In this document: positions 53,484 to 60,916 of the stretch, one piece after another
How positions within the stretch are numbered: position 1 is the stretch's first letter
Layout of the letters: the number at the start of each line of letters is the position of its first letter
Assembly (NCBI RefSeq): GCF_002160325.1
Contig: NZ_NFKJ01000016.1
Location: 1-64,000 of the forward strand
Origin: Lachnoclostridium sp. An181
Lineage (GTDB): Bacteria > Bacillota > Clostridia > Lachnospirales > Lachnospiraceae
Reading direction: 5' to 3'
Length of the DNA: 64,000 bases
The notes under the pieces: model-generated
What the model saw: only the letters and a program-made list of their open reading frames with translations
Databases searched by the model: none
Told to the model about the DNA's origin: nothing
Made by a program: the position numbers and the translations under genes

Positions 53484-54219
53484 CTTGGATTGCTTTTAAA
53501 ATTTCTCTTTTATAGCTCAGGAACGTTTCCGTCAGGTTGAAGTCTTCTCTTCTTGGCTTTGGCTCCCTGATTTTGATCTCTTTCGTGATCCTTCCCGGTT
53601 TTCCCGCCAGAATGTAAATACGGTCTGACAAAAGAATGGCCTCGTCAATATCATGGGTGATAAAAATCGTAGACAGGTGAATCTGTTGCATCACCTTTAA
53701 ATACCATCTGTGCATGGCGCTTTTTGTCAATGTATCAAGGGCTGAAAACGGCTCGTCGAGAAGAGCCATTTTGTCCGAAAACAGGTAAGTGCGCAAAAGC
53801 GCAGCTCTTTGCCGCATTCCCCCGGAAAGCTGTGACGGATATTTTTTCTGTGTACCTTCAAGGCCAAACTCTGCAAAGTAAGCCCCGGCCTTTTCTCTTG
53901 CACTTTTTTTCTTCTCTCCACGGATCAAAAGCGGGAGGGCTACATTGTCCTCCACAGTGCGGTATGGAAGCAGCATATCTTTTTGCAACATGTAGCTTAC
54001 GCTGCCGGGCCTCCCTGTGATCTCTTCGCTGTCCAGATAGACATGTCCGCTCTCCGGCATGAGAAGGCCGGAAATCACATTGAACAGCGTTGTCTTTCCG
54101 CCCCCGCTCACTCCCAAAAGACTTACAAGCTCATTTTCGTGCACTTCGATTGAGATATCTTCAATAATTTTTTTCCCGTCAAATGACTTGGATACATTTT
54201 CAACAATCAAATCAGACAT
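53470..54219 (-). CDS. thiZ: Thiamine-precursor ABC transporter ATPase ThiZ
   Basis: A 249-residue NitT/TauT-type ABC ATPase. Walker A GVSGGGKTT near 37, signature LSGGMRQRAALLR near 135, Walker B ALLDEPFSALD near 157, H-loop FITHDIDEA. With ThiX and ThiY it probably imports a thiamine precursor such as formyl-aminopyrimidine. Last gene of the TPP-riboswitch operon. Confidence 0.9.
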   Translation of the reverse strand: MSDLIVENVSKSFDGKKIIEDISIEVHENELVSLLGVSGGGKTTLFNVISGLLMPESGHVYLDSEEITGRPGSVSYMLQKDMLLPYRTVEDNVALPLLIRGEKKKSAREKAGAYFAEFGLEGTQKKYPSQLSGGMRQRAALLRTYLFSDKMALLDEPFSALDTLTKSAMHRWYLKVMQQIHLSTIFITHDIDEAILLSDRIYILAGKPGRITKEIKIREPKPRREDFNLTETFLSYKREILKAIQEKKS

Positions 54220-54231
54220 GTTATTTCTCCT

Positions 54232-55230
54232 CTATTGTGGAAGATAGTCATTGGAAAAACCTGCATCTTTTGGGATTTCCTCCTCAGTCAGCTTATTTTC
54301 GTTGAGCCACTGATAGAACGCATTCCATCTGTCCGGGTCTATATATCCCCATCTTTCCACCTCTGCTTTATACCTGTCTGCCAGATATTCCTGGCTTGCC
54401 GCAACAAGCTCTTCATCCAGCTCCGGCGCTGCTTTGCACAGAATGTCCGCTGCATCGTCCGGATTTTCAATCGCAAATTCATAGCCTTTCTTTAAGGCAT
54501 TTAAAAACGCTTTCGCTGTATCCGGCTCTTCTTTTAAAAACTCATTGTTTGCGATCACAACCGGGGTGTAATAGTCAAACACTGGGTTGATATCCTTGAA
54601 CGCAAAATAATCGGTCTCAAGTCCTGCCACCTTGGTTGCAATGCCTGCCCATGCATAGAAAATCCAGATCGCATCCGCAGATTTTGACTTCAGTGCAGAC
54701 ACCTCATCTGTCACTGTACTCGGAATCAGTTCCACCTTGTCAAAATTTCCTCCATCCTGTTCCACTACATTTTTCAGCATCGCTTTTTCTATAGGAGCGT
54801 CCCAGGTTGCATATTTTTTCCCTTCCAGCCCTTTTGGCCGCTCCATCCCTTCTCCTTTTCTGGATACAATGCCGGATGTATTGTGCTGTATGAGGGCTGC
54901 AACCGCTGTGACCGGAAGTTTGCCTTCCCCTGCCACTGCCGGTGCCATGGTATCCTGAAAAGACACCCCAAACTGTGCCTTCCCCGCTCCGACCAAAGCC
55001 TCCGCACCATCTTCCGGGGGCTGTACGATCTCCACATCCAGTCCTGCCTCGTCAAAATATCCTTGTTCTTCGGCAACATAAAGACCTGTGTGGTTTGTGT
55101 TTGGCGTCCAGTCGAGTACAAATGTAATTTTTTCTTTCCCTTTTGTATCCTTCTTCTCATTTCCCTGGCACGCACATAAAGACATCGCCATGCTGATCGC
55201 CAGTACCACTGTCAGTACTTTCTTTTTCAT
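54232..55230 (-). CDS. thiY: Thiamine-precursor-binding lipoprotein ThiY
   Basis: A 332-residue NMT1/THI5-like substrate-binding lipoprotein. Lipobox LCAC with Cys20 after a short signal peptide (start 55230, SD AAGGATGAG). VLDWTPNTNHTGLYVA is the typical start of the pyrimidine-binding fold. It captures the precursor outside the cell for ThiX and ThiZ. Confidence 0.92.
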   Translation of the reverse strand: MKKKVLTVVLAISMAMSLCACQGNEKKDTKGKEKITFVLDWTPNTNHTGLYVAEEQGYFDEAGLDVEIVQPPEDGAEALVGAGKAQFGVSFQDTMAPAVAGEGKLPVTAVAALIQHNTSGIVSRKGEGMERPKGLEGKKYATWDAPIEKAMLKNVVEQDGGNFDKVELIPSTVTDEVSALKSKSADAIWIFYAWAGIATKVAGLETDYFAFKDINPVFDYYTPVVIANNEFLKEEPDTAKAFLNALKKGYEFAIENPDDAADILCKAAPELDEELVAASQEYLADRYKAEVERWGYIDPDRWNAFYQWLNENKLTEEEIPKDAGFSNDYLPQ

Positions 55231-55258
55231 ATTCTCATCCTTTCTTGCGCGCATTGTC

Positions 55259-56023
55259 CTACTTTTTGTTTTCCCATGGCATACATTTTTTCTGCAACAC
55301 ATCCACCAGTTTCATCAAAAGAAGACTGATGACAGAAATCAGAAAAATAACGGCAAACATTTTGTCAAACGAAAACGCTTTTTTCACTCTTGTCATGTAT
55401 ACTCCAAGCCCCTCGAACCCGCCAAGCCATTCGGAGATCACTGCTCCCACGACCGCATAGGATGCAGAGATGCGCAGACTTGCAAAAAATTGTCCCATTG
55501 CGCCCGGCAGCTTGATACATTTAAAAATCTGGAATTTTCCTGCTCCCATGGAGCGCATAAGGACTATCATATCCCTATCCGCAGATCTAAAACCATTCAA
55601 AAGTCCTACTGTGATCGGGAAAAAAGTCACGATCACAATGAGAATGACCTTTGGCAGCATCTGATACCCAAACCACAATACAAGCAGCGGTGCGATCGCC
55701 ACGGTCGGAACTGTCTGGGTCAGCACGATGATCGGGTAGAGGGCCTGATACAGACGCCCAAAGTGATCCATCAACACTGCCATGACAAAACCAAGGGCAA
55801 CGCCGAAGAAAAGTCCGAGGAATGCCTCCAAAAGCGTTACCTTTGCATTCTGCATCAAAAGCGGGAATTCTCCTGCAAAAGCTCCCGCCACCTCAACAGG
55901 AGATGGCAGCATGTAATTCGGCACAAGTCCTGCCATGGAAACACACTGCCACACAATGAGGATCACAGCGACGGCTGCTGCTGACCACAGCTTACTGGTG
56001 ATGTTTTGAAACTTTCTTTTCAA
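55259..56023 (-). CDS. thiX: Thiamine-precursor ABC transporter permease ThiX
   Basis: A 254-residue permease with six transmembrane helices and the EAA-type loop MRSMGAGKFQIFKCIKLPGA near 155. It starts at TTG 56023, inside the 3' end of the thiamine-binding gene (32-base overlap), with a distant GGAGG. No ATG fits the usual length, so the TTG is likely but not certain. Confidence 0.88.
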   Translation of the reverse strand: MKRKFQNITSKLWSAAAVAVILIVWQCVSMAGLVPNYMLPSPVEVAGAFAGEFPLLMQNAKVTLLEAFLGLFFGVALGFVMAVLMDHFGRLYQALYPIIVLTQTVPTVAIAPLLVLWFGYQMLPKVILIVIVTFFPITVGLLNGFRSADRDMIVLMRSMGAGKFQIFKCIKLPGAMGQFFASLRISASYAVVGAVISEWLGGFEGLGVYMTRVKKAFSFDKMFAVIFLISVISLLLMKLVDVLQKKCMPWENKK

Positions 56024-56288
56024 TCGTCAGCACATCTCCCTCCGGACGGTAGCTCACTTTTATGTAGGCTGCAACAGAAGGAGCCCCTGCGCGCACTGCT
56101 ATGTGCTGGCACTCCTTTACGATATCCATCAACTCATCGTAATCCCCTTCAATCGTTGTCTCAAAAGGTCCCACATAATAATTCAGTCCCGTGCCCTTAA
56201 TGTAATCGATCACTTCATCTACAATACGGATCAATTCCTCGTCATTTTCTGCTGATGGCAGTGATTGGATTGCTACACTTGCATTCAT
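55992..56288 (-). CDS. Thiamine-binding protein, MTH1187/YkoF-like
   Basis: A 98-residue protein of the MTH1187 (DUF77) family, which binds thiamine or a precursor (core YYVGPFETTIEGD, with VRAGAPSVAAYIKVSYRP). The ATG at 56288 has ATGGAGGAAAGAAC upstream; the reading frame stays open back through the riboswitch but that is not coding. First gene behind the TPP riboswitch. Confidence 0.88.
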   Translation of the reverse strand: MNASVAIQSLPSAENDEELIRIVDEVIDYIKGTGLNYYVGPFETTIEGDYDELMDIVKECQHIAVRAGAPSVAAYIKVSYRPEGDVLTIEKKVSKHHQ

Positions 56289-56381
56289 TGTTCTTTCCTC
56301 CATTTCTTCTGTAAACAAATTTGATACAGGAGCGTATTTCCGAAACAGATTTGGCGAGATCATGCCTCCCGGAGGGTTTTG

Positions 56382-56411
56382 TTCTATAGGAAATCGAAAT
56401 TTCCTATAGAA
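56382..56411. repeat. Perfect inverted repeat, related to window start
   Basis: TTCTATAGGAAAT-CGAA-ATTTCCTATAGAA: 13-bp arms. Its right part matches 85-109 (24 of 25 bases). Like that copy it directly follows a minus-strand terminator U-tract. Confidence 0.6.
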
Positions 56412-56412
56412 T

Positions 56413-56447
56413 AAAAAACTCCCGGCAGGCATCACCCTTCCAGGAGT
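56413..56447 (-). terminator. Expression-platform terminator of the TPP riboswitch
   Basis: Minus strand ACTCC-TGG ... CCG-GGAGT followed by TTTTTATT, placed between the riboswitch aptamer and the first gene. TPP binding should favour this hairpin and stop transcription. Confidence 0.8.
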
Positions 56448-56461
56448 CATCACTCATGTCT

Positions 56462-56556
56462 CTATGATTCCTACGCCGGCATTACCCGGTTCAGGTATAT
56501 GGGTCTAAAACGGTTTCGGTTTTATTCTCAGCCGGACTCCTCCAGCTCCCCTGCTC
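56462..56556 (-). promoter_or_regulatory. TPP riboswitch (THI element)
   Basis: On the minus strand the conserved core is clear: GGGGAGC, then GGCTGAGA, GACCC, ACCTGA, CCGGGTAATGCCGGCG and AGGAA in the correct order. It controls the thiamine-binding protein and thiXYZ genes through the terminator at 56413-56447. Confidence 0.97.
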
Positions 56557-56739
56557 TGTTCAGTTTACTTTATCCTTTTTCAAAAGTCAACCCAGTTTGC
56601 ATCATTTATAACCTGACCTCCATTTTATGCTCAAAATCTTAAAATTTGTTTAATCCCCTTTTCTTTCCCACGGAATCCATCTATAATAGGCAACATAGAG
56701 AGCAAAAAGATTTCATCTCTGACAGATGGGAGAAAAAAT

Positions 56740-57285
56740 ATGAAGTTTAAAAATCTTTGGAAATCTATTTTAAGCTGGGCGCTATACATTGCGGTCATTC
56801 TCTGTCTTGCCTCTTTTGTCAATGCTTTTGTCTTTGAGCGCACAACAGTGGAAGGCCACTCCATGGAAAATACACTGCACGACCATGACAGCCTCGTGCT
56901 CGACAAGATCACTTACCATTTCCGTGATCCAAAACGGTTCGATATCATCGTTTTTCCGCACATGCTGAACAATGAAAAAGGTTATTATATCAAACGTATC
57001 ATCGGCCTTCCGGGTGAGACGCTCCAGATAAGCGAGGAAGGCAGCATTTACATCAACGGAAAAATGCTAAAAGAGGACTTCGGAAAAGAAGTCATTTTAA
57101 ATCCGGGAATTGCCTCAAAAAAGATCAAACTGAAGGATGACGAATATTTTGTCATGGGCGATAACCGGAACAACAGCCAAGACAGCCGGGACCCGAGTGT
57201 GGGGCCGGTAAAACGGGAAGATATCATTGGCCGTGCGGTCTTTCGTCTGTACCCGTTCAACAATATCGGCGTAATTCAGGAATAA
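56740..57285 (+). CDS. lepB: Signal peptidase I
   Basis: A 181-residue type I signal peptidase with one N-terminal transmembrane helix (about 10-30). The Ser/Lys dyad is Ser41 (EGHSMENTL) and Lys85 (YYIKRIIGLPGE); the MGDNRNNSQDSRD box is near 140. It cleaves secretory signal peptides at the outer membrane face. SD GGGAG. Monocistronic with a very long terminator hairpin after it. Confidence 0.95.
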   Translation: MKFKNLWKSILSWALYIAVILCLASFVNAFVFERTTVEGHSMENTLHDHDSLVLDKITYHFRDPKRFDIIVFPHMLNNEKGYYIKRIIGLPGETLQISEEGSIYINGKMLKEDFGKEVILNPGIASKKIKLKDDEYFVMGDNRNNSQDSRDPSVGPVKREDIIGRAVFRLYPFNNIGVIQE

Positions 57286-57340
57286 ACATCTTAAGTCAGA
57301 CACCGGGAAAGAAGGCGATTATTCTACAATTTAAAAGTGA

Positions 57341-57405
57341 TAGAAACAGGGTGCTGTAAAATTTAAATCCGATTTTCATTTTACAGCACCCTGTTTCTAT
57401 TTTCT
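57341..57405. terminator. Long bidirectional terminator hairpin
   Basis: A perfect 22-bp inverted repeat (TAGAAACAGGGTGCTGTAAAAT at 57341-57362 in two parts, complement at 57378-57399) with a 15-base loop, between convergent genes. The plus side is followed by TTTTCTTTC. Confidence 0.8.
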
Positions 57406-57422
57406 TTCATCTCTGACAAATC

Positions 57423-57704
57423 CTATTTCAGATTTTCTCCGTAATCATACATCTTCATACACAGATGTCTTGTGATCGCAAGCCAGTTGTCCATGATTTT
57501 TTCTACGTCTTTATCCTCTTCCTCACCTAGTCTTTCACAAATACTCTGTTTTGCTTCATAGATTTCTCTGTAAGCTTCCTCGCACTCTTTTTCATCTTCA
57601 AACTCATTCTCCACAAGTCTGCTCATCTCCACCGGATACTCCTCCAGATTCAGGGCTCCGGTCATAAGATCATACACTAACTCTTTTTTTTCCTCTTTTG
57701 TCAT
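57423..57704 (-). CDS. Hypothetical acidic helical protein
   Basis: A 93-residue, Glu-rich, helical protein (MTKEEKKELVYDLMTGALNLEE). The start at 57704 follows AGGGGAC; a longer ORF upstream would run into the divergent HTH gene promoter. Divergent from the tandem HTH genes. I do not recognise it. Confidence 0.65.
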   Translation of the reverse strand: MTKEEKKELVYDLMTGALNLEEYPVEMSRLVENEFEDEKECEEAYREIYEAKQSICERLGEEEDKDVEKIMDNWLAITRHLCMKMYDYGENLK

Positions 57705-57720
57705 GTCCCCTATCCCTTTC

Positions 57721-57791
57721 TGTCTCATTTTTACAACCGTCTTCAATGAATTCTGCGTATAAAATCTATAAATAGCGCAGAAACTGAGACA
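57721..57791. promoter_or_regulatory. Upstream region of HTH gene 1 with TGTCTCA / TGAGACA pair
   Basis: TGTCTCA at 57721-57727 and its complement TGAGACA at 57785-57791, 64 bases apart, with TTTTACAACC next to the first and AAAATC 22 bases further. The same layout precedes HTH gene 2 at 58086-58155. Confidence 0.5.
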
Positions 57792-57818
57792 ATATATTTT
57801 CAATAAGGAGGGTCCCAA

Positions 57819-58070
57819 ATGCCAAAACCACGAAGTCAGACCGGTGAAAAAAATCTGATCGGCACTCACCTCGCCGCACTCCGCAAACAAAATCATCTCT
57901 CACAGCGTGATCTGGCCTATAAAATGCAGCTTGCCGGCTATGATATCGATAAGAATGTCATCACGCGCATTGAAACCAATAACCGCTACGTCACGGACAT
58001 TGAGCTGAGAGCTTTCTCACAGATTTTCCACGTTTCCTACTCCCGCCTTATTGACGGTTCTGATCGTTGA
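57819..58070 (+). CDS. XRE-family HTH regulator, copy 1
   Basis: An 83-residue protein that is almost only a lambda-repressor-type HTH (LRKQNHLSQRDLAYKMQLAG, then NVITRIE). Strong SD AAGGAGG. It is about 80 percent identical to the next gene (shared MPKPR, GEKNLI, LSQRDLA, GYDIDKNVITRIETN), a tandem duplication. Small HTH proteins of this type usually act on nearby genes; the target is unknown. Confidence 0.85.
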   Translation: MPKPRSQTGEKNLIGTHLAALRKQNHLSQRDLAYKMQLAGYDIDKNVITRIETNNRYVTDIELRAFSQIFHVSYSRLIDGSDR

Positions 58071-58085
58071 TATTTTACACCATTT

Positions 58086-58155
58086 TGTCTCACTTTTACA
58101 ACCCCATATTTTTTCTTTCCCATTTAAAATCAGTAACAATGTAAAACTTGAGACA
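58086..58155. promoter_or_regulatory. Upstream region of HTH gene 2 with TGTCTCA / TGAGACA pair
   Basis: TGTCTCA at 58086-58092 and TGAGACA at 58149-58155, 63 bases apart, with TTTTACAACC and AAAATC at the same distances as upstream of HTH gene 1. The rest of the two regions differs, so these parts may be under selection. Confidence 0.5.
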
Positions 58156-58182
58156 TTAAAGACTGGAAAGGAGAGGAAACAT

Positions 58183-58455
58183 ATGCCAAAGCCACGCACA
58201 AATTCCGGAGAAAAAAATCTGATCAGCAATAATTTGATCAAACTGCGAAGAATTCATCACCTGTCTCAACGGGATCTTGCAAACAAATTGCAGCTTGCCG
58301 GTTATGACATCGATAAAAATGTCATAACCAGAATTGAAACAAATAAACGTTATGTCACGGATATTGAGCTGAAAGCTTTTTCACAGGTTTTTCAAGTCTC
58401 CTATTCCAGACTCATCGATGGAACAGATAAGGAAAACGGACAGGAGAACAATTAG
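58183..58455 (+). CDS. XRE-family HTH regulator, copy 2
   Basis: A 90-residue paralog of the gene at 57819, with the same HTH core and a short polar tail (DKENGQENN). The start at 58183 follows AAAGGAGAGG; the longer ORF from 58051 overlaps copy 1 and is not coding. Its stop overlaps the convergent flavoprotein stop by four bases. Confidence 0.85.
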   Translation: MPKPRTNSGEKNLISNNLIKLRRIHHLSQRDLANKLQLAGYDIDKNVITRIETNKRYVTDIELKAFSQVFQVSYSRLIDGTDKENGQENN

Positions 58456-59527
58456 GATTCGTATGTCCAGACATACTTTCCTCTTTCTCCTGTGCCGTAG
58501 AAATCAGCAAAGGTCAGTCGGAACAAATCTTTCCCTATATCCCCTACATTGACTTTATTTTTAATGATATACTGCCAGATTCCTGTATTGGAGATGTCCC
58601 CCTGCAATAAAATACCTACAACGTTTCCATCTCTTACAATGGCGCGGCGATAATTTTTGCTGTCTTCCTCCCAGAAAACCACATCCCCGTCCTCTTCGCG
58701 GATCAGTCCAAGACAGAGCGTTGTAAGTCCGAAGAAATTCATCGTGTTCTTCATGGCAAAACGATCCTCATATTTTATCAAAGCCCCGCACATGTTCTGT
58801 GCAGCTGTCTTTCCTTGTTTCATGGCATTTGGCCAGATTCCGGAAAGTCCTGCCACATCGCCTGCCGCATACACATTCGGCACATTGGTGCACATATATT
58901 CGTCCACGCAGACACCTCTCTCCACCGCAATCTTGCTGTTATCGAGAAATTCCACAGCCGGGCGCACACCTGCAGCCACGATGATCATATCACACTCCAC
59001 GCTCTCCCCGGTATCAAAGGTCACTTTTCGTATCATGCCATCCTCCGTGCAAAGAGCTTCTTGTGCTTTACATCCAAGATAAAACTTTGCCCCGGCTTTT
59101 TCAAAACGTTTCTGATACTCCAGGGCAGCATGTGCATCCAGCTGTACCGGAAGGATCTGCGGAGCCATCTCCACGATGGAAACCATCTTTCCCTGCTCCA
59201 AAAGTCCGTACGCAGCATCGAGTCCCACAAGACCGGAACCTACGATCAGGATATGCTCTGCATCTTTTGCCATTTCATCGATTCCCTTTGCGTCTTTTAA
59301 ATGCCGAAGTCCGAACACATTCTTTGCTTTTCTGAAATCTCCCACAGGCGGAATGAAACTGTTTGCCCCTGAAGCGATCAAAAGCTTGTCATAGCCCGTT
59401 TCCTCCCCGGATGACAAAAGAACCTTCTGCTTTTCCACATCAATTTTTCGGGCGCTCTCCTTTTTCCACACGATCCTGTATTTATCAAAAAAATCTTCCT
59501 CTGTAAAGTTTAACCCTTTCGCATCTC
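58452..59527 (-). pseudogene. FAD-dependent NADH oxidoreductase, 5'-truncated
   Basis: About 355 residues of a pyridine nucleotide-disulfide oxidoreductase (NADH:rubredoxin or nitrite reductase-like). The NAD site HILIVGSGLVGLDAAYGLLEQG and the FAD-binding YAAGDVAG are present, and a C-terminal domain ends with TFADFYGTGERGKYVW. The N-terminal GxGxxG FAD motif (about 55-70 residues) is missing; homology begins near EEDFFDKYRIVW. Upstream, the frame runs into the tail of an unrelated small gene. It is most likely inactive, truncated by the event that brought in the AT-rich segment 59530-60180. Confidence 0.75.
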
Positions 59528-59532
59528 TTTCA

Positions 59533-59736
59533 TTAGTTCCCCTTTCTGTCAAAAATAAAATACATAGATAACATAAGACACGCAAATCTAATGCTCCATG
59601 AGTAATTAGAAATTCTGCTTATAGCGTATTCAGTGGTAGTTACGTCTATACAATCGGAAATAATAGTTGCTATTGGTGTTGAAAGTAAACATATACATAC
59701 TAATATCACGATTTTTCTAAAATTTCTATTTTGCAT
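59533..59736 (-). CDS. Small membrane protein in AT-rich remnant
   Basis: A 67-residue peptide with two hydrophobic segments (about 8-26 and 46-62). It has a very good SD (AGGAGGAGTT, six bases from the ATG), a consensus promoter and a palindromic operator, so it is probably expressed, even though its 3' end lies at the junction with the truncated flavoprotein and may itself be shortened. No family recognised. Confidence 0.55.
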   Translation of the reverse strand: MQNRNFRKIVILVCICLLSTPIATIISDCIDVTTTEYAISRISNYSWSIRFACLMLSMYFIFDRKGN

Positions 59737-59764
59737 TTAACTCCTCCTTTCCTAGATTTACTTT

Positions 59765-59782
59765 AGTTAGTCTAAACTAACT
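59765..59782. promoter_or_regulatory. Palindromic operator over a transcription start
   Basis: AGTTAGT-CTAA-ACTAACT, 7-bp arms, directly downstream of the -10 at 59785-59790 and so covering the start of transcription. TTAGT-type arms resemble metal-dependent DtxR-class sites, a loose similarity only. Confidence 0.55.
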
Positions 59783-59784
59783 TT

Positions 59785-59813
59785 AGAATAACAAATACTC
59801 TTTTATTTGTCAA
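59785..59813 (-). promoter_or_regulatory. Promoter of the small membrane protein gene
   Basis: Minus strand TTGACA, 17-bp spacer, TATTCT. Strong match to sigma-A. Confidence 0.8.
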
Positions 59814-59830
59814 CATTTTTTCACGTACAG

Positions 59831-59899
59831 AAAAGAAAAAGCCCTGTCAAGAGCCTTGCCACCATTGGTGGTGCTTTGCACTCTTTACTGGGCTTTTTA
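59831..59899 (-). terminator. Terminator of the remnant gene
   Basis: AAAAAGCCC ... GGGCTTTTTC outer stem with an inner ACCACC-AAT-GGTGG hairpin, just after the 79-residue ORF on the minus strand. Confidence 0.75.
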
Positions 59900-59927
59900 T
59901 TTGCTATATCTTCCATGCAAGAGGAAA

Positions 59928-60167
59928 TTAAAGACCTCTGTTCCATTTCGCCTTTAGATAATCTTCATAATCTCCCTCATTAAAGTCTACTTGTGGAGAA
60001 GTATTAGGAATGTTTTTTCTGTTGTCAATATCTGCAAGTTGACGGAATATCCAATCATCATAAGGGTTGTGGTATTTATACTCTTTCGGTTGTTCTCTGT
60101 ATCGGTCTAACCCTCGCATTTCCTTATGTACTTTCATCATACGTTCTATTTTTTGACGCTGTATCAA
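59928..60167 (-). pseudogene. Gene fragment in AT-rich remnant
   Basis: A 79-residue, charged ORF (…YKYHNPYDDWIFRQLADIDN…) with no SD at its start. It begins inside the truncated 3' end of the McrB-like gene and ends before a terminator. It looks like the C-terminal end of a longer protein, perhaps from a mobile element, that was fused here by a deletion. Family not recognised. Confidence 0.45.
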
Positions 60168-60886
60168 CTGTTTGATGGGCCAAGCAATTTATCCTCATTG
60201 ATCCTGCACTCGTCGGAAAGCTTTTGGTTGATTTTCCTGCGCAGTTCATTCCACGAAACAAGATACATACCTTCCTTAGTCCCAAGAGGTATTTCAAAAT
60301 CCGCCTTTTCTTCTTCCTTGTCAATTCCAATGTATTCAAAATCCCACCTTCTTTTGAAAGCAGTGTCCATTGGCTGGACACCCTGATCCGCGCTGTTCAT
60401 GGTTGCCCATATGTAAAGGTTGTCCGGCAGTCTCATCTCTTCACAATGTACTTTTTCTTTCTCATCACAGGAAACATACGGCTTTCCAAAAAACTGACGC
60501 GCCAGATATTCTCTTACGTCCTCGCTCGTATGTACAGCGTAGGTGCTCACTCCGTTCTCCCTGTCCAAAAGCTGGAACATCTCTCCAAACACAGCTGCCA
60601 CGGCCGCCCGGTTGATCTCCTCGATAAGGAGAAGATGCGGGACTTCCTTTTGTTTCCAAGCTCTTACATACATGCGGATAAACGGCCCCGGCACATACTG
60701 GTATGCAATCTCACCGTCTCTTTGCATCACTGGTTTGTAGGTTCCCACAAACTGAGCATAGGAATAGTTCGGGTGAAAGGTCACTCTCTCCATATGCTCT
60801 CCAAACACTTTTGCATCCACTTTGAGCCGATAGCTTTTTCCTGTTCCCGGAGCGCCAAAAACGATCCTGTTGTAAGGCTTGTCCAC
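60164..60886 (-). pseudogene. McrB-like AAA+ ATPase, truncated
   Basis: About 240 residues of an McrB-type restriction ATPase: Walker A GAPGTGKS, Walker B LLLIEEINRA, and the sensor-like MNSAD and FKRRWDFEY. It stops after INEDKLLGP, where normal McrB proteins continue with the rest of the domain, and no McrC gene is present. The only well-placed start (ATG 60913-60915, SD GAGGAG, right after the methyltransferase stop) is in another frame, which suggests a 5' frameshift too. Probably a dead restriction subunit. Confidence 0.75.
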
Positions 60887-60916
60887 TCTGCTTTCTGTTC
60901 CAATACTTCATTCATC

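Noticed and set aside
56289-56453. N-terminal extension of the thiamine-binding protein
   Set aside because: The frame is open into the riboswitch expression platform, but the family length, the SD at 56288 and the RNA structure show that it is not coding.
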